Source: Leptasterias polaris (taxonomy: Eukaryota > Echinodermata > Asteroidea > Forcipulatida > Asteriidae). Taken from it: DNA of 64,000 bases. Shown in pieces: positions 10,735-25,600 of the stretch. Under the pieces are notes generated by a model. It searched no databases. It was not told the origin of the DNA and saw nothing but the letters and a program-made list of their open reading frames with translations. The stretch spans positions 186,001 through 250,000 of the forward strand of contig JAZGTN010000009.1 in NCBI GenBank assembly GCA_037783415.1, read 5' to 3'. The stretch's first letter is position 1; each line of letters begins with the position of its first letter. A program made the position numbers and the translations under genes.

Positions 10735-11165
10735 TTTACTAACTGATTCTGAGAATTTCAAGAATCTTCCTCACGTTTTAGATACTTTCAGGGATGTAAT
10801 AGTGGGGTATGTTCTCGCAAACAGCCTGCGTGGTGACTGTACAGGTAGAAATGTGCCTCATGAGCCCCAAACGTTTGAGACAACTTTGACTAGGTCATAA
10901 ATTAGGGAACACATTTGAAAAAATTGTGGCATCAAGCTATACTCTTCACTAACTGATTCTGAGAATATCAAGAAGATCTCTTGACGTTTAGATACTGTCA
11001 GGGATGTAATAGTGGGGCCTGTTCTCGCAGGCAGCCTGCGTACGTGGTGACTGTATAGATAGTATTGTTTATCATGAGCCCCAAACGTTTGAGACGACTT
11101 TGACTTTTAATAAATCGGTCATAAATTAGGGAACTCGCTTGAAATAATTGTGGCTGTCACAAAAT
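10735..11165 (+). repeat. 216-bp tandem repeat, two monomers
   Basis: Monomers at 10735-10950 and 10951-11165 share TAACTGATTCTGAGAAT, TCAGGGATGTAATAGTGGGG, CATGAGCCCCAAACGTTTGA and AATCGGTCATAAATTAGGGA. The same family recurs next to the large satellite at 11995-12316. Confidence 0.8.
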
Positions 11166-11994
11166 TGCTGACTTCTGTGTGTGTAGTTTTCCACATAGCG
11201 ATGTGCCTTTAAGTTTCAGGTTATTCTTTTAGCTCCTTTGAAGCTGACAGTTGTTAGGCTTACTGGAGTGTAGAGGTTTATTCATTCCCTTGTTCTTTTA
11301 TCATAGGGATTGTAGGTACATAGATGTTTTAGGTTATGTAACACATCCAGGCAAGTCCAGGGAAGTTTTATATAAAGTGATTAGCCTATTTCTTTTGTAT
11401 GACCGTGTGTCAGTCCAATGAGTTTGCCAGGGCAAAGGTTAGATATATGTAAAGTAGATACTCAGAGCAACATTCCAAGTTTAGGGTGTTGGCCACATAC
11501 ATCCAGCAAGACCATCAAGAAGGTCGTTCTGCCCAGCCACTCTGCTCTTTCACCTGATGTTAGTGATTTTCCAGCAGCGCCGAAGATAGAGTTGCACCGG
11601 CACTCTAAATGCTTATCTGAAATCTTGAGCCTTTAAACAAATAAGTTACAATAAGGGTGAAATTGGTCACCAAGAAACCCTGAACCAGACATTCGGCGGG
11701 GCATGCAGAACCAATATGGATTGAGTGTAAGTGCACTAATTTATTTATTGTTACGTAACTGCTATTATTTCAGTGCATTTGGTGTGAAGATTTCCCGCCC
11801 CAAAATTGTGTATATAAGTCAATCTCAATTTTGAATAGTGTTATTTTGCTACATAAGAAATATTATTTTACTTGCTTGAAACAATTGAGAAAGTTGTGAC
11901 AGAGATGCGCTGTATTTCAAAACTATAATTCAGTTCAAAGTTTGTGGCTTTTATGCCTAGGAGCCAGGAGAGTTTCGAAGGCCGCGTAGTTGGC
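11166..11994. other. Unique-looking sequence between tandem repeat blocks
   Basis: A 72-codon plus-strand frame (11418-11636) is present but has no recognisable motif and no splice context. I see no repeat boundary. Confidence 0.35.
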
Positions 11995-12316
11995 CCATGT
12001 GCCCCCAAACGTTCGAGACGACTTTGACTTTGAATAAATCGGTCATAAAAAAGGGAACTTGTTTGAAAATTATGTGTCGTCAAGCTATGCTCTTTACTAA
12101 CAGATTCTGAGAATTTCAAGATGTTTCATTTACTTTTAGATACTTTCAGGGATGCAATAGTGGGGTCTGTTCTCGCAGGGAGCGTGCGTGGTGACTGTAT
12201 AGGTAGTATTGTGCCTCATGAGCCCCAAACGTTTGAGACGACTTTGACTTTGAATAAATCGGTCATAATCTAAGGAACACGTTTGAACAAATTGTGTGAT
12301 CAAGCTGTACTCTTCG
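11995..12316 (+). repeat. 216-bp tandem repeat, partial plus one full monomer
   Basis: A partial copy (11995-12098) is followed by a full copy (12099-12316). The large satellite starts exactly where the next monomer of this family would begin, so the two arrays meet at a monomer boundary. Confidence 0.8.
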
Positions 12317-13680
12317 CTAGTCTTTTTCACAGCCCGTCTTAAGCCTGGTACCCTCAGTTCGGTGTGCGCGCGATACATACAAATAGCCCATTTTAATACA
12401 ATTAATGCCGGAGCTTTTTCATTTATTTATTTCCAGTCAGAAAATTACCAAAATGTCACAAACGACTCTCCATATTACTGCCCTAAATGATATCAAATAA
12501 TATCAAGTTTTTAACTGGGGACATTTTATAAAACTAGTCTTTTTCACAGCCCGTCTTAAGCCTGGTACCCTCAGTTCGGTGTGCGCGCGATACATACAAA
12601 TAGCCCATTTTAATACAATTAATGCCGGAGCTTTAACCTATTTTCATTTATTTATTTCCAGTCAAAAAATTACAAAAATGTCACAAACGACTCTCCATAT
12701 TACTGCCCTAAATGATATCAAATAATATCAAGTTTTTAACTGGGGAAATGGACTGAAACTAGTCTTTTTCACAGCCCGTCTTAAGCCTGGTACCCTGAGT
12801 TCGGTGTGCGCGCGATACATACAAATAGCCCATTTTAATACAATTAATGCCGGAACTTTAACCTATTTTCATTTATTTATTTCCAGTCAGAAAATTACCA
12901 AAATGTCACAAACGACTCTCCATATTACTGCCCTAAATGATATCAAATAATATCAAGTTTTTAACTGGGGAAATTTTATAAAACTAGTCTTTTTCACAGC
13001 CCGTCTTAAGCCTGGTACCCTCAGTTCGGTGTGCGCGCGATACATACAAATAGCCCATTTTAATACAATTAATGCTGGAGCTTTAACCTATTTTCATTTA
13101 TTTATTTCCAGTCAAAAAATTACCAAAATGTCACAAACGACCCTCCATATTACTGCCCTAAATGATATCAAATAATATCAAGTTTTTAACTGGGGAAATT
13201 TTATAAAACTAGTCTTTTTCACAGCCCGTCTTAAGCCTGGTACCCCGAATTCGGTGTGCGCGCGATACATACAAATAGCCCATTTTAATACAATTAATGC
13301 CGGAGCTTTAACCTATTTTCATTTATTTTTCATTTATTTATTTCCAGTCAGAAAATTACCAAAATGTCACAAACGACTCTCCATATTACTGCCCTAAATG
13401 ATATCAAATAATATCAAGTTTTTAACTGGGGAAATGTTATAAAACTAGTCTTTTTCACAGCCCGTCTTAAGCCTGGTACCCTGAGTTCGGTGTGCGCGCG
13501 ATACATACAAATAGCCCATTTTAATACAATTAATGCCGGAGCTTTAACCTATTTTCATTTATTTTTCATTTATTTATTTCCAGTCAGAAAATTACCAAAA
13601 TGTCACAAACGACTCTCCATATTACTGCCCTAAATGATATCAAATAATATCAAGTTTTTAACTGGGGACATTTTATAAAA
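12317..13680 (+). repeat. Satellite array, left edge (diverged 217-245 bp monomers)
   Basis: Tandem monomers begin CTAGTCTTTTTCACAGCCCG and end in TTTTTAACTGGGG followed by a variable segment (ACATTTTATAAAA, AAATGGACTGAAA or AAATTTTATAAAA). The first is 217 bp and the second 225 bp. They lack the 19-bp internal duplication of the core and vary in the ATTTATT(TTTC) stretch. This matches the array-edge diversity typical of satellites. Confidence 0.9.
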
Positions 13681-16600
13681 CTAGTCTTTTTCACAGCCCG
13701 TCTTAAGCCTGGTACCCTCAGTTCGGTCTTGTACCCTCAGTTCGGTGTGCGCGCGATACATACAAATAGCCCATTTTAATACAATTAATGCCGGAGCTTT
13801 AACCTATTTTCATTTATTTTTCATTTATTTTTGTCCAGTCAGAAAATTACCAAAATGTCACAAACGACTCTCCATATTACTGCCCTAAATGATATCAAAT
13901 AATATCAAGTTTTTAACGGGGGAATTTTTATAAAACTAGTCTTTTTCACAGCCCGTCTTAAGCCTGGTACCCTCAGTTCGGTCTTGTACCCTCAGTTCGG
14001 TGTGCGCGCGATACATACAAATAGCCCATTTTAATACAATTAATGCCGGAGCTTTAACCTATTTTCATTTATTTTTCATTTATTTTTGTCCAGTCAGAAA
14101 ATTACCAAAATGTCACAAACGACTCTCCATATTACTGCCCTAAATGATATCAAATAATATCAAGTTTTTAACGGGGGAATTTTTATAAAACTAGTCTTTT
14201 TCACAGCCTGGTACCCTCAGTTCGGTGTGCGCGCGATACATACAAATAGCCCATTTTAATACAATTAATGCCGGAGCTTTAACCTATTTTCATTTATTTT
14301 TCATTTATTTTTGTCCAGTCAGAAAATTACCAAAATGTCACAAACGACTCTCCATATTACTGCCCTAAATGATATCAAATAATATCAAGTTTTTAACGGG
14401 GGAATTTTTATAAAACTAGTCTTTTTCACAGCCCGTCTTAAGCCTGGTACCCTCAGTTCGGTCTTGTACCCTCAGTTCGGTGTGCGCGCGATACATACAA
14501 ATAGCCCATTTTAATACAATTAATGCCGGAGCTTTAACCTATTTTCATTTATTTTTCATTTATTTTTGTCCAGTCAGAAAATTACCAAAATGTCACAAAC
14601 GACTCTCCATATTACTGCCCTAAATGATATCAAATAATATCAAGTTTTTAACGGGGGAATTTTTATAAAACTAGTCTTTTTCACAGCCCGTCTTAAGCCT
14701 GGTACCCTCAGTTCGGTCTTGTACCCTCAGTTCGGTGTGCGCGCGATACATACAAATAGCCCATTTTAATACAATTAATGCCGGAGCTTTAACCTATTTT
14801 CATTTATTTTTCATTTATTTTTGTCCAGTCAGAAAATTACCAAAATGTCACAAACGACTCTCCATATTACTGCCCTAAATGATATCAAATAATATCAAGT
14901 TTTTAACGGGGGAATTTTTATAAAACTAGTCTTTTTCACAGCCCGTCTTAAGCCTGGTACCCTCAGTTCGGTCTTGTACCCTCAGTTCGGTGTGCGCGCG
15001 ATACATACAAATAGCCCATTTTAATACAATTAATGCCGGAGCTTTAACCTATTTTCATTTATTTTTCATTTATTTTTGTCCAGTCAGAAAATTACCAAAA
15101 TGACACAAACGACTCTCCATATTACTGCCCTAAATGATATCAAATAATATCAAGTTTTTAACGGGGGAATTTTTATAAAACTAGTCTTTTTCACAGCCCG
15201 TCTTAAGCCTGGTACCCTCAGTTCGGTCTTGTACCCTCAGTTCGGTGTGCGCGCGATACATACAAATAGCCCATTTTAATACAATTAATGCCGGAGCTTT
15301 AACCTATTTTCATTTATTTTTCATTTATTTTTGTCCAGTCAGAAAATTACCAAAATGTCACAAACGACTCTCCATATTACTGCCCTAAATGATATCAAAT
15401 AATATCAAGTTTTTAACGGGGGAATTTTTATAAAAACTAGTCTTTTTCACAGCCCGTCTTAAGCCTGGTACCCTCAGTTCGGTCTTGTACCCTCAGTTCG
15501 GTGTGCGCGCGATACATACAAATAGCCCATTTTAATACAATTAATGCCGGAGCTTTAACCTATTTTCATTTATTTTTCATTTATTTTTGTCCAGTCAGAA
15601 AATTACCAAAATGTCACAAACGACTCTCCATATTACTGCCCTAAATGATATCAAATAATATCAAGTTTTTAACGGGGGAATTTTTATAAAACTAGTCTTT
15701 TTCACAGCCCGTCTTAAGCCTGGTACCCTCAGTTCGGTCTTGTACTCTCAGTTCGGTGTGCGCGCGATACATACAAATAGCCCATTTTAATACAATTAAT
15801 GCCGGAGCTTTAACCTATTTTCATTTATTTTTCATTTATTTTTGTCCAGTCAGAAAATTACCAAAATGTCACAAACGACTCTCCATATTACTGCCCTAAA
15901 TGATATCAAATAATATCAAGTTTTTAACGGGGGAATTTTTATAAAACTAGTCTTTTTCACAGCCCGTCTTAAGCCTGGTACCCTCAGTTCGGTGTGCGCG
16001 CGATACATACAAATAGCCCATTTTAATACAATTAATGCCGGAGCTTTAACCTATTTTCATTTATTTTTCATTTATTTTTGTCCAGTCAGAAAATTACCAA
16101 AATGTCACAAACGACTCTCCATATTACTGCCCTAAATGATATCAAATAATATCAAGTTTTTAACGGGGGAATTTTTATAAAACTAGTCTTTTTCACAGCC
16201 CGTCTTAAGCCTGGTACCCTCAGTTCGGTGTGCGCGCGATACATACAAATAACCCATTTTAATACAATTAATGCCGGAGCTTTAACCTATTTTCATTTAT
16301 TTTTCATTTATTTTTGTCCAGTCAGAAAATTACCAAAATGTCACAAACGACTCTCCATATTACTGCCCTAAATGATATCAAATAATATCAAGTTTTTAAC
16401 GGGGGAATTTTTATAAAACTAGTCTTTTTCACAGCCCGTCTTAAGCCTGGTACCCTCAGTTCGGTCTTGTACCCTCAGTTCGGTGTGCGCGCGATACATA
16501 CAAATAGCCCATTTTAATACAATTAATGCCGGAGCTTTAACCTATTTTCATTTATTTTTCATTTATTTTTGTCCAGTCAGAAAATTACCAAAATGTCACA

Positions 16601-19600
16601 AACGACTCTCCATATTACTGCCCTAAATGATATCAAATAATATCAAGTTTTTAACGGGGGAATTTTTATAAAACTAGTCTTTTTCACAGCCCGTCTTAAG
16701 CCTGGTACCCTCAGTTCGGTCTTGTACCCTCAGTTCGGTGTGCGCGCGATACATACAAATAGCCCATTTTAATACAATTAATGCCGGAGCTTTAACCTAT
16801 TTTCATTTATTTTTCATTTATTTTTGTCCAGTCAGAAAATTACCAAAATGTCACAAACGACTCTCCATATTACTGCCCTAAATGATATCAAATAATATCA
16901 AGTTTTTAACGGGGGAATTTTTATAAAACTAGTCTTTTTCACAGCCCGTCTTAAGCCTGGTACCCTCAGTTCGGTCTTGTACCCTCAGTTCGGTGTGCGC
17001 GCGATACATACAAATAGCCCATTTTAATACAATTAATGCCGGAGCTTTAACCTATTTTCATTTATTTTTCATTTATTTTTGTCCAGTCAGAAAATTACCA
17101 AAATGTCACAAACGACTCTCCATATTACTGCCCTAAATGATATCAAATAATATCAAGTTTTTAACGGGGGAATTTTTATAAAACTAGTCTTTTTCACAGC
17201 CCGTCTTAAGCCTGGTACCCTCAGTTCGGTCTTGTACCCTCAGTTCGGTGTGCGCGCGATACATACAAATAGCCCATTTTAATACAATTAATGCCGGAGC
17301 TTTAACCTATTTTCATTTATTTTTCATTTATTTTTGTCCAGTCAGAAAATTACCAAAATGTCACAAACGACTCTCCATATTACTGCCCTAAATGATATCA
17401 AATAATATCAAGTTTTTAACGGGGGAATTTTTATAAAACTAGTCTTTTTCACAGCCCGTCTTAAGCCTGGTACCCTCAGTTCGGTCTTGTACCCTCAGTT
17501 CGGTGTGCGCGCGATACATACAAATAGCCCATTTTAATACAATTAATGCCGGAGCTTTAACCTATTTTCATTTATTTTTCATTTATTTTTGTCCAGTCAG
17601 AAAATTACCAAAATGTCACAAACGACTCTCCATATTACTGCCCTAAATGATATCAAATAATATCAAGTTTTTAACGGGGGAATTTTTATAAAACTAGTCT
17701 TTTTCACAGCCCGTCTTAAGCCTGGTACCCTCAGTTCGGTCTTGTACCCTCAGTTCGGTGTGCGCGCGATACATACAAATAGCCCATTTTAATACAATTA
17801 ATGCCGGAGCTTTAACCTATTTACATTTATTTTTCATTTATTTTTGTCCAGTCAGAAAATTACCAAAATGTCACAAACGACTCTCCATATTACTGCCCTA
17901 AATGATATCAAATAATATCAAGTTTTTAACGGGGGAATTTTTTTAAAACTAGTCTTTTTCACAGCCCGTCTTAAGCCTGGTACCCTCAGTTCGGTCTTGT
18001 ACCCTCAGTTCGGTGTGCGCGCGATACATACAAATAGCCCATTTTAATACAATTAATGCCGGAGCTTTAACCTATTTTCATTTATTTTTCATTTATTTTT
18101 GTCCAGTCAGAAAATTACCAAAATGTCACAAACGACTCTCCATATTACTGCCCTAAATGATATCAAATAATATCAAGTTTTTAACGGGGGAATTTTTATA
18201 AAACTAGTCTTTTTCACAGCCCGTCTTAAGCCTGGTACCCTCAGTTCGGTATTGTACCCTCAGTTCGGTGTGCGCGCGATACATACAAATAGCCCATTTT
18301 AATACAATTAATGCCGGAGCTTTAACCTATTTTCATTTATTTTTCATTTATTTTTGTCCAGTCAGAAAATTACCAAAATGTCACAAACGACTCTCCATAT
18401 TACTGCCCTAAATGATATCAAATAATATCAAGTTTTTAACCGGGGAATTTTTATAAAACTAGTCTTTTTCACAGCCCGTCTTAAGCCTGGTACCCTCAGT
18501 TCGGTCTTGTACCCTCAGTTCGGTGTGCGCGCGATACATACAAATAGCCCATTTTAATACAATTAATGCCGGAGCTTTAACCTATTTTCATTTATTTTTC
18601 ATTTATTTTTGTCCAGTCAGAAAATTACCAAAATGTCACAAACGACTCTCCATATTACTGCCCTAAATGATATCAAATAATATCAAGTTTTTAACGGGGG
18701 AATTTTTATAAAACTAGTCTTTTTCACAGCCCGTCTTAAGCCTGGTACCCTCAGTTCGGTCTTGTACCCTCAGTTCGGTGTGCGCGCGATACATACAAAT
18801 AGCCCATTTTAATACAATTAATGCCGGAGCTTTAACCTATTTTCATTTATTTTTCATTTATTTTTGTCCAGTCAGAAAATTACCAAAATGTCACAAACGA
18901 CTCTCCATATTACTGCCCTAAATGATATCAAATAATATCAAGTTTTTAACGGGGGAATTTTTATAAAACTAGTCTTTTTCACAGCCCGTCTTAAGCCTGG
19001 TACCCTCAGTTCGGTCTTGTACCCTCAGTTCGGTGTGCGCGCGATACATACAAATAGCCCATTTTAATACAATTAATGCCGGAGCTTTAACCTATTTTCA
19101 TTTATTTTTCATTTATTTTTGTCCAGTCAGAAAATTACCAAAATGTCACAAACGACTCTCCATATTACTGCCCTAAATGATATCAAATAATATCAAGTTT
19201 TTAACGGGGGAATTTTTATAAAACTAGTCTTTTTCACAGCCCGTCTTAAGCCTGGTACCCTCAGTTCGGTCTTGTACCCTCAGTTCGGTGTGCGCGCGAT
19301 ACATACAAATAGCCCATTTTAATACAATTAATGCCGGAGCTTTAACCTATTTTCATTTATTTTTCATTTATTTTAGTCCAGTCAGAAAATTACCAAAATG
19401 TCACAAACGACTCTCCATATTACTGCCCTAAATGATATCAAATAATATCAAGTTTTTAACGGGGGAATTTTTATAAAACTAGTCTTTTTCACAGCCCGTC
19501 TTAAGCCTGGTACCCTCAGTTCGGTCTTGTACCCTCAGTTCGGTGTGCGCGCGATACATACAAATAGCCCATTTTAATACAATTAATGCCGGAGCTTTAA

Positions 19601-22600
19601 CCTATTTTCATTTATTTTTCATTTATTTTTGTCCAGTCAGAAAATTACCAAAATGTCACAAACGACTCTCCATATTACTGCCCTAAATGATATCAAATAA
19701 TATCAAGTTTTTAACGGGGGAATTTTTATAAAACTAGTCTTTTTCACAGCCCGTCTTAAGCCTGGTACCCTCAGTTCGGTGTGCGCGCGATACATACAAA
19801 TAGCCCATTTTAATACAATTAATGCCGGAGCTTTAACCTATTTTCGTTTATTTTTCATTTATTTGTGTCCAGTCAGAAAATTACCAAAATGTCACAAACG
19901 ACTCTCCATATTACTGCCCTAAATGATATCAAATAATATCAAGTTTTTAACGGGGGAATTTTTATAAAACTAGTCTTTTTCACAGCCCGTCTTAAGCCTG
20001 GTACCCTCAGTTCGGTGTGCGCGCGATACATACAAATAGCCCATTTTAATACAATTAATGCCGGAGCTTTAACCTATTTTCATTTATTTTTCATTTATTT
20101 TTGTCCAGTCAGAAAATTACCAAAATGTCACAAACGACTCTCCATATTACTGCCCTAAATGATATCAAATAATATCAAGTTTTTAACGGGGGAATTTTTA
20201 TAAAACTAGTCTTTTTCACAGCCTGGTACCCTCAGTTCGGTGTGCGCGCGATACATACAAATAGCCCATTTTAATACAATTAATGCCGGAGCTTTAACCT
20301 ATTTTCATTTATTTTTCATTTATTTTTGTCCAGTCAGAAAATTACCAAAATGTCACAAACGACTCTCCATATTACTGCCCTAAATGATATCAAATAATAT
20401 CAAGTTTTTAACGGGGGAATTTTTATAAAACTAGTCTTTTTCACAGCCCGTCTTAAGCCTGGTACCCTCAGTTCGGTCTTGTACCCTCAGTTCGGTGTGC
20501 GCGCGATACATACAAATAGCCCATTTTAATACAATTAATGCCGGAGCTTTAACCTATTTTCATTTATTTTTCATTTATTTTTGTCCAGTCAGAAAATTAC
20601 CAAAATGTCACAAACGACTCTCCATATTACTGCCCTAAATGATATCAAATAATATCAAGTTTTTAACGGGGGAATTTTTATAAAACTAGTCTTTTTCACA
20701 GCCCGTCTTAAGCCTGGTACCCTCAGTTCGGTCTTGTACCCTCAGTTCGGTGTGCGCGCGATACATACAAATAGCCCATTTTAATACAATTAATGCCGGA
20801 GCTTTAACCTATTTTCATTTATTTTTCATTTATTTTTGTCCAGTCAGAAAATTACCAAAATGTCACAAACGACTCTCCATATTACTGCCCTAAATGATAT
20901 CAAATAATATCAAGTTTTTAACGGGGGAATTTTTATAAAACTAGTCTTTTTCACAGCCCGTCTTAAGCCTGGTACCCTCAGTTCGGTCTTGTACCCTCAG
21001 TTCGGTGTGCGCGCGATACATACAAATAGCCCATTTTAATACAATTAATGCCGGAGCTTTAACCTATTTTCATTTATTTTTCATTTATTTTTGTCCAGTC
21101 AGAAAATTACCAAAATGTCACAAACGACTCTCCATATTACTGCCCTAAATGATATCAAATAATATCAAGTTTTTAACGGGGGAATTTTTATAAAACTAGT
21201 CTTTTTCACAGCCCGTCTTAAGCCTGGTACCCTCAGTTCGGTCTTGTACCCTCAGTTCGGTGTGCGCGCGATACATACAAATAGCCCATTTTAATACAAT
21301 TAATGCCGGAGCTTTAACCTATTTTCATTTATTTTTCATTTATTTTTGTCCAGTCAGAAAATTACCAAAATGTCACAAACGACTCTCCATATTACTGCCC
21401 TAAATGATATCAAATAATATCAAGTTTTTAACGGGGGAATTTTTATAAAACTAGTCTTTTTCACAGCCCGTCTTAAGCCTGGTACCCTCAGTTCGGTCTT
21501 GTACCCTCAGTTCGGTGTGCGCGCGATACATACAAATAGCCCATTTTAATACAATTAATGCCGGAGCTTTAACCTATTTTCATTTATTTTTCATTTATTT
21601 TTGTCCAGTCAGAAAATTACCAAAATGTCACAAACGACTCTCCATATTACTGCCCTAAATGATATCAAATAATATCAAGTTTTTAACGGGGGAATTTTTA
21701 TAAAACTAGTATTTTTCACAGCCCGTCTTAAGCCTGGTACCCTCAGTTCGGTCTTGTACCCTCAGTTCGGTGTGCGCGCGATACATACAAATAGCCCATT
21801 TTAATACAATTAATGCCGGAGCTTTAACCTATTTTCATTTATTTTTCATTTATTTTTGTCCAGTCAGAAAATTACCAAAATGTCACAAACGACTCTCCAT
21901 ATTACTGCCCTAAATGATATCAAATAATATCAAGTTTTTAACGGGGGAATTTTTATAAAACTAGTCTTTTTCACAGCCCGTCTTAAGCCTGGTACCCTCA
22001 GTTCGGTCTTGTACCCTCAGTTCGGTGTGCGCGCGATACATACAAATAGCCCATTTTAATACAATTAATGCCGGAGCTTTAACCTATTTTCATTTATTTT
22101 TCATTTATTTTTGTCCAGTCAGAAAATTACCAAAATGTCACAAACGACTCTCCATATTACTGCCCTAAATGATATCAAATAATATCAAGTTTTTAACGGG
22201 GGAATTTTTATAAAACTAGTCTTTTTCACAGCCCGTCTTAAGCCTGGTACCCTCAGTTCGGTCTTGTACCCTCAGTTCGGTGTGCGCGCGATACATACAA
22301 ATAGCCCATTTTAATACAATTAATGCCGGAGCTTTAACCTATTTTCATTTATTTTTCATTTATTTTTGTCCAGTCAGAAAATTACCAAAATGTCACAAAC
22401 GACTCTCCATATTACTGCCCTAAATGATATCAAATAATATCAAGTTTTTAACGGGGGAATTTTTATAAAACTAGTCTTTTTCACAGCCCGTCTTAAGCCT
22501 GGTACCCTCAGTTCGGTCTTGTACCCTCAGTTCGGTGTGCGCGCGATACATACAAATAGCCCATTTTAATACAATTAATGCCGGAGCTTTAACCTATTTT

Positions 22601-25600
22601 CATTTATTTTTCATTTATTTTTGTCCAGTCAGAAAATTACCAAAATGTCACAAACGACTCTCCATATTACTGCCCTAAATGATATCAAATAATATCAAGT
22701 TTTTAACGGGGGAATTTTTATAAAACTAGTCTTTTTCACAGCCCGTCTTAAGCCTGGTACCCTCAGTTCGGTCTTGTACCCTCAGTTCGGTGTGCGCGCG
22801 ATACATACAAATAGCCCATTTTAATACAATTAATGCCGGAGCTTTAACCTATTTTCATTTATTTTTCATTTATTTTTGTCCAGTCAGAAAATTACCAAAA
22901 TGTCACAAACGACTCTCCATATTACTGCCCTAAATGATATCAAATAATATCAAGTTTTTAACGGGGGAATTTTTATAAAACTAGTATTTTTCACAGCCCG
23001 TCTTAAGCCTGGTACCCTCAGTTCGGTCTTGTACCCTCAGTTCGGTGTGCGCGCGATACATACAAATAGCCCATTTTAATACAATTAATGCCGGAGCTTT
23101 AACCTATTTTCATTTATTTTTCATTTATTTTTGTCCAGTCAGAAAATTACCAAAATGTCACAAACGACTCTCCATATTACTGCCCTAAATGATATCAAAT
23201 AATATCAAGTTTTTAACGGGGGAATTTTTATAAAACTAGTCTTTTTCACAGCCCGTCTTAAGCCTGGTACCCTCAGTTCGGTCTTGTACCCTCAGTTCGG
23301 TGTGCGCGCGATACATACAAATAGCCCATTTTAATACAATTAATGCCGGAGCTTTAACCTATTTTCATTTATTTTTCATTTATTTTTGTCCAGTCAGAAA
23401 ATTACCAAAATGTCACAAACGACTCTCCATATTACTGCCCTAAATGATATCAAATAATATCAAGTTTTTAACGGGGGAATTTTTATAAAACTAGTCTTTT
23501 TCACAGCCCGTCTTAAGCCTGGTACCCTCAGTTCGGTCTTGTACCCTCAGTTCGGTGTGCGCGCGATACATACAAATAGCCCATTTTAATACAATTAATG
23601 CCGGAGCTTTAACCTATTTTCATTTATTTTTCATTTATTTTTGTCCAGTCAGAAAATTACCAAAATGTCACAAACGACTCTCCATATTACTGCCCTAAAT
23701 GATATCAAATAATATCAAGTTTTTAACGGGGGAATTTTTATAAAACTAGTCTTTTTCACAGCCCGTCTTAAGCCTGGTACCCTCAGTTCGGTCTTGTACC
23801 CTCAGTTCGGTGTGCGCGCGATACATACAAATAGCCCATTTTAATACAATTAATGCCGGAGCTTTAACCTATTTTCATTTATTTTTCATTTATTTTTGTC
23901 CAGTCAGAAAATTACCAAAATGTCACAAACGACTCTCCATATTACTGCCCTAAATGATATCAAATAATATCAAGTTTTTAACGGGGGAATTTTTATAAAA
24001 CTAGTCTTTTTCACAGCCCGTCTTAAGCCTGGTACCCTCAGTTCGGTCTTGTACCCTCAGTTCGGTGTGCGCGCGATACATACAAATAGCCCATTTTAAT
24101 ACAATTAATGCCGGAGCTTTAACCTATTTTCATTTATTTTTCATTTATTTTTGTCCAGTCAGAAAATTACCAAAATGTCACAAACGACTCTCCATATTAC
24201 TGCCCTAAATGATATCAAATAATATCAAGTTTTTAACGGGGGAATTTTTATAAAACTAGTCTTTTTCACAGCCCGTCTTAAGCCTGGTACCCTCAGTTCG
24301 GTCTTGTACCCTCAGTTCGGTGTGCGCGCGATACATACAAATAGCCCATTTTAATACAATTAATGCCGGAGCTTTAACCTATTTTCATTTATTTTTCATT
24401 TATTTTTGTCCAGTCAGAAAATTACCAAAATGTCACAAACGACTCTCCATATTACTGCCCTAAATGATATCAAATAATATCAAGTTTTTAACGGGGGAAT
24501 TTTTATAAAACTAGTCTTTTTCACAGCCCGTCTTAAGCCTGGTACCCTCAGTTCGGTCTTGTACCCTCAGTTCGGTGTGCGCGCGATACATACAAATAGC
24601 CCATTTTAATACAATTAATGCCGGAGCTTTAACCTATTTTCATTTATTTTTCATTTATTTTTGTCCAGTCAGAAAATTACCAAAATGTCACAAACGACTC
24701 TCCATATTACTGCCCTAAATGATATCAAATAATATCAAGTTTTTAACGGGGGAATTTTTATAAAACTAGTCTTTTTCACAGCCCGTCTTAAGCCTGGTAC
24801 CCTCAGTTCGGTCTTGTACCCTCAGTTCGGTGTGCGCGCGATACATACAAATAGCCCATTTTAATACAATTAATGCCGGAGCTTTAACCTATTTTCATTT
24901 ATTTTTCATTTATTTTTGTCCAGTCAGAAAATTACCAAAATGTCACAAACGACTCTCCATATTACTGCCCTAAATGATATCAAATAATATCAAGTTTTTA
25001 ACGGGGGAATTTTTATAAAACTAGTCTTTTTCACAGCCCGTCTTAAGCCTGGTACCCTCAGTTCGGTCTTGTACCCTCAGTTCGGTGTGCGCGCGATACA
25101 TACAAATAGCCCATTTTAATACAATTAATGCCGGAGCTTTAACCTATTTTCATTTATTTTTCATTTATTTTTGTCCAGTCAGAAAATTACCAAAATGTCA
25201 CAAACGACTCTCCATATTACTGCCCTAAATGATATCAAATAATATCAAGTTTTTAACGGGGGAATTTTTATAAAACTAGTCTTTTTCACAGCCCGTCTTA
25301 AGCCTGGTACCCTCAGTTCGGTCTTGTACCCTCAGTTCGGTGTGCGCGCGATACATACAAATAGCCCATTTTAATACAATTAATGCCGGAGCTTTAACCT
25401 ATTTTCATTTATTTTTCATTTATTTTTGTCCAGTCAGAAAATTACCAAAATGTCACAAACGACTCTCCATATTACTGCCCTAAATGATATCAAATAATAT
25501 CAAGTTTTTAACGGGGGAATTTTTATAAAACTAGTCTTTTTCACAGCCCGTCTTAAGCCTGGTACCCTCAGTTCGGTCTTGTACCCTCAGTTCGGTGTGC

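Noticed and set aside
11418..11636. 72-codon plus-strand frame
   Set aside because: No motif, no splice context, and it sits between tandem-repeat blocks.
12296..12490. Short open frames reading through satellite monomers (also 43675-43926 on the plus strand and 45344-46614 on the minus strand)
   Set aside because: They follow the repeat sequence itself, change with each indel and occur in both orientations. There is no start context, domain or selection signature.
13736..13760. CENP-B box in the satellite monomer
   Set aside because: The TTCGGTGTGCGCGCG segment lacks the required A and CGGG positions.
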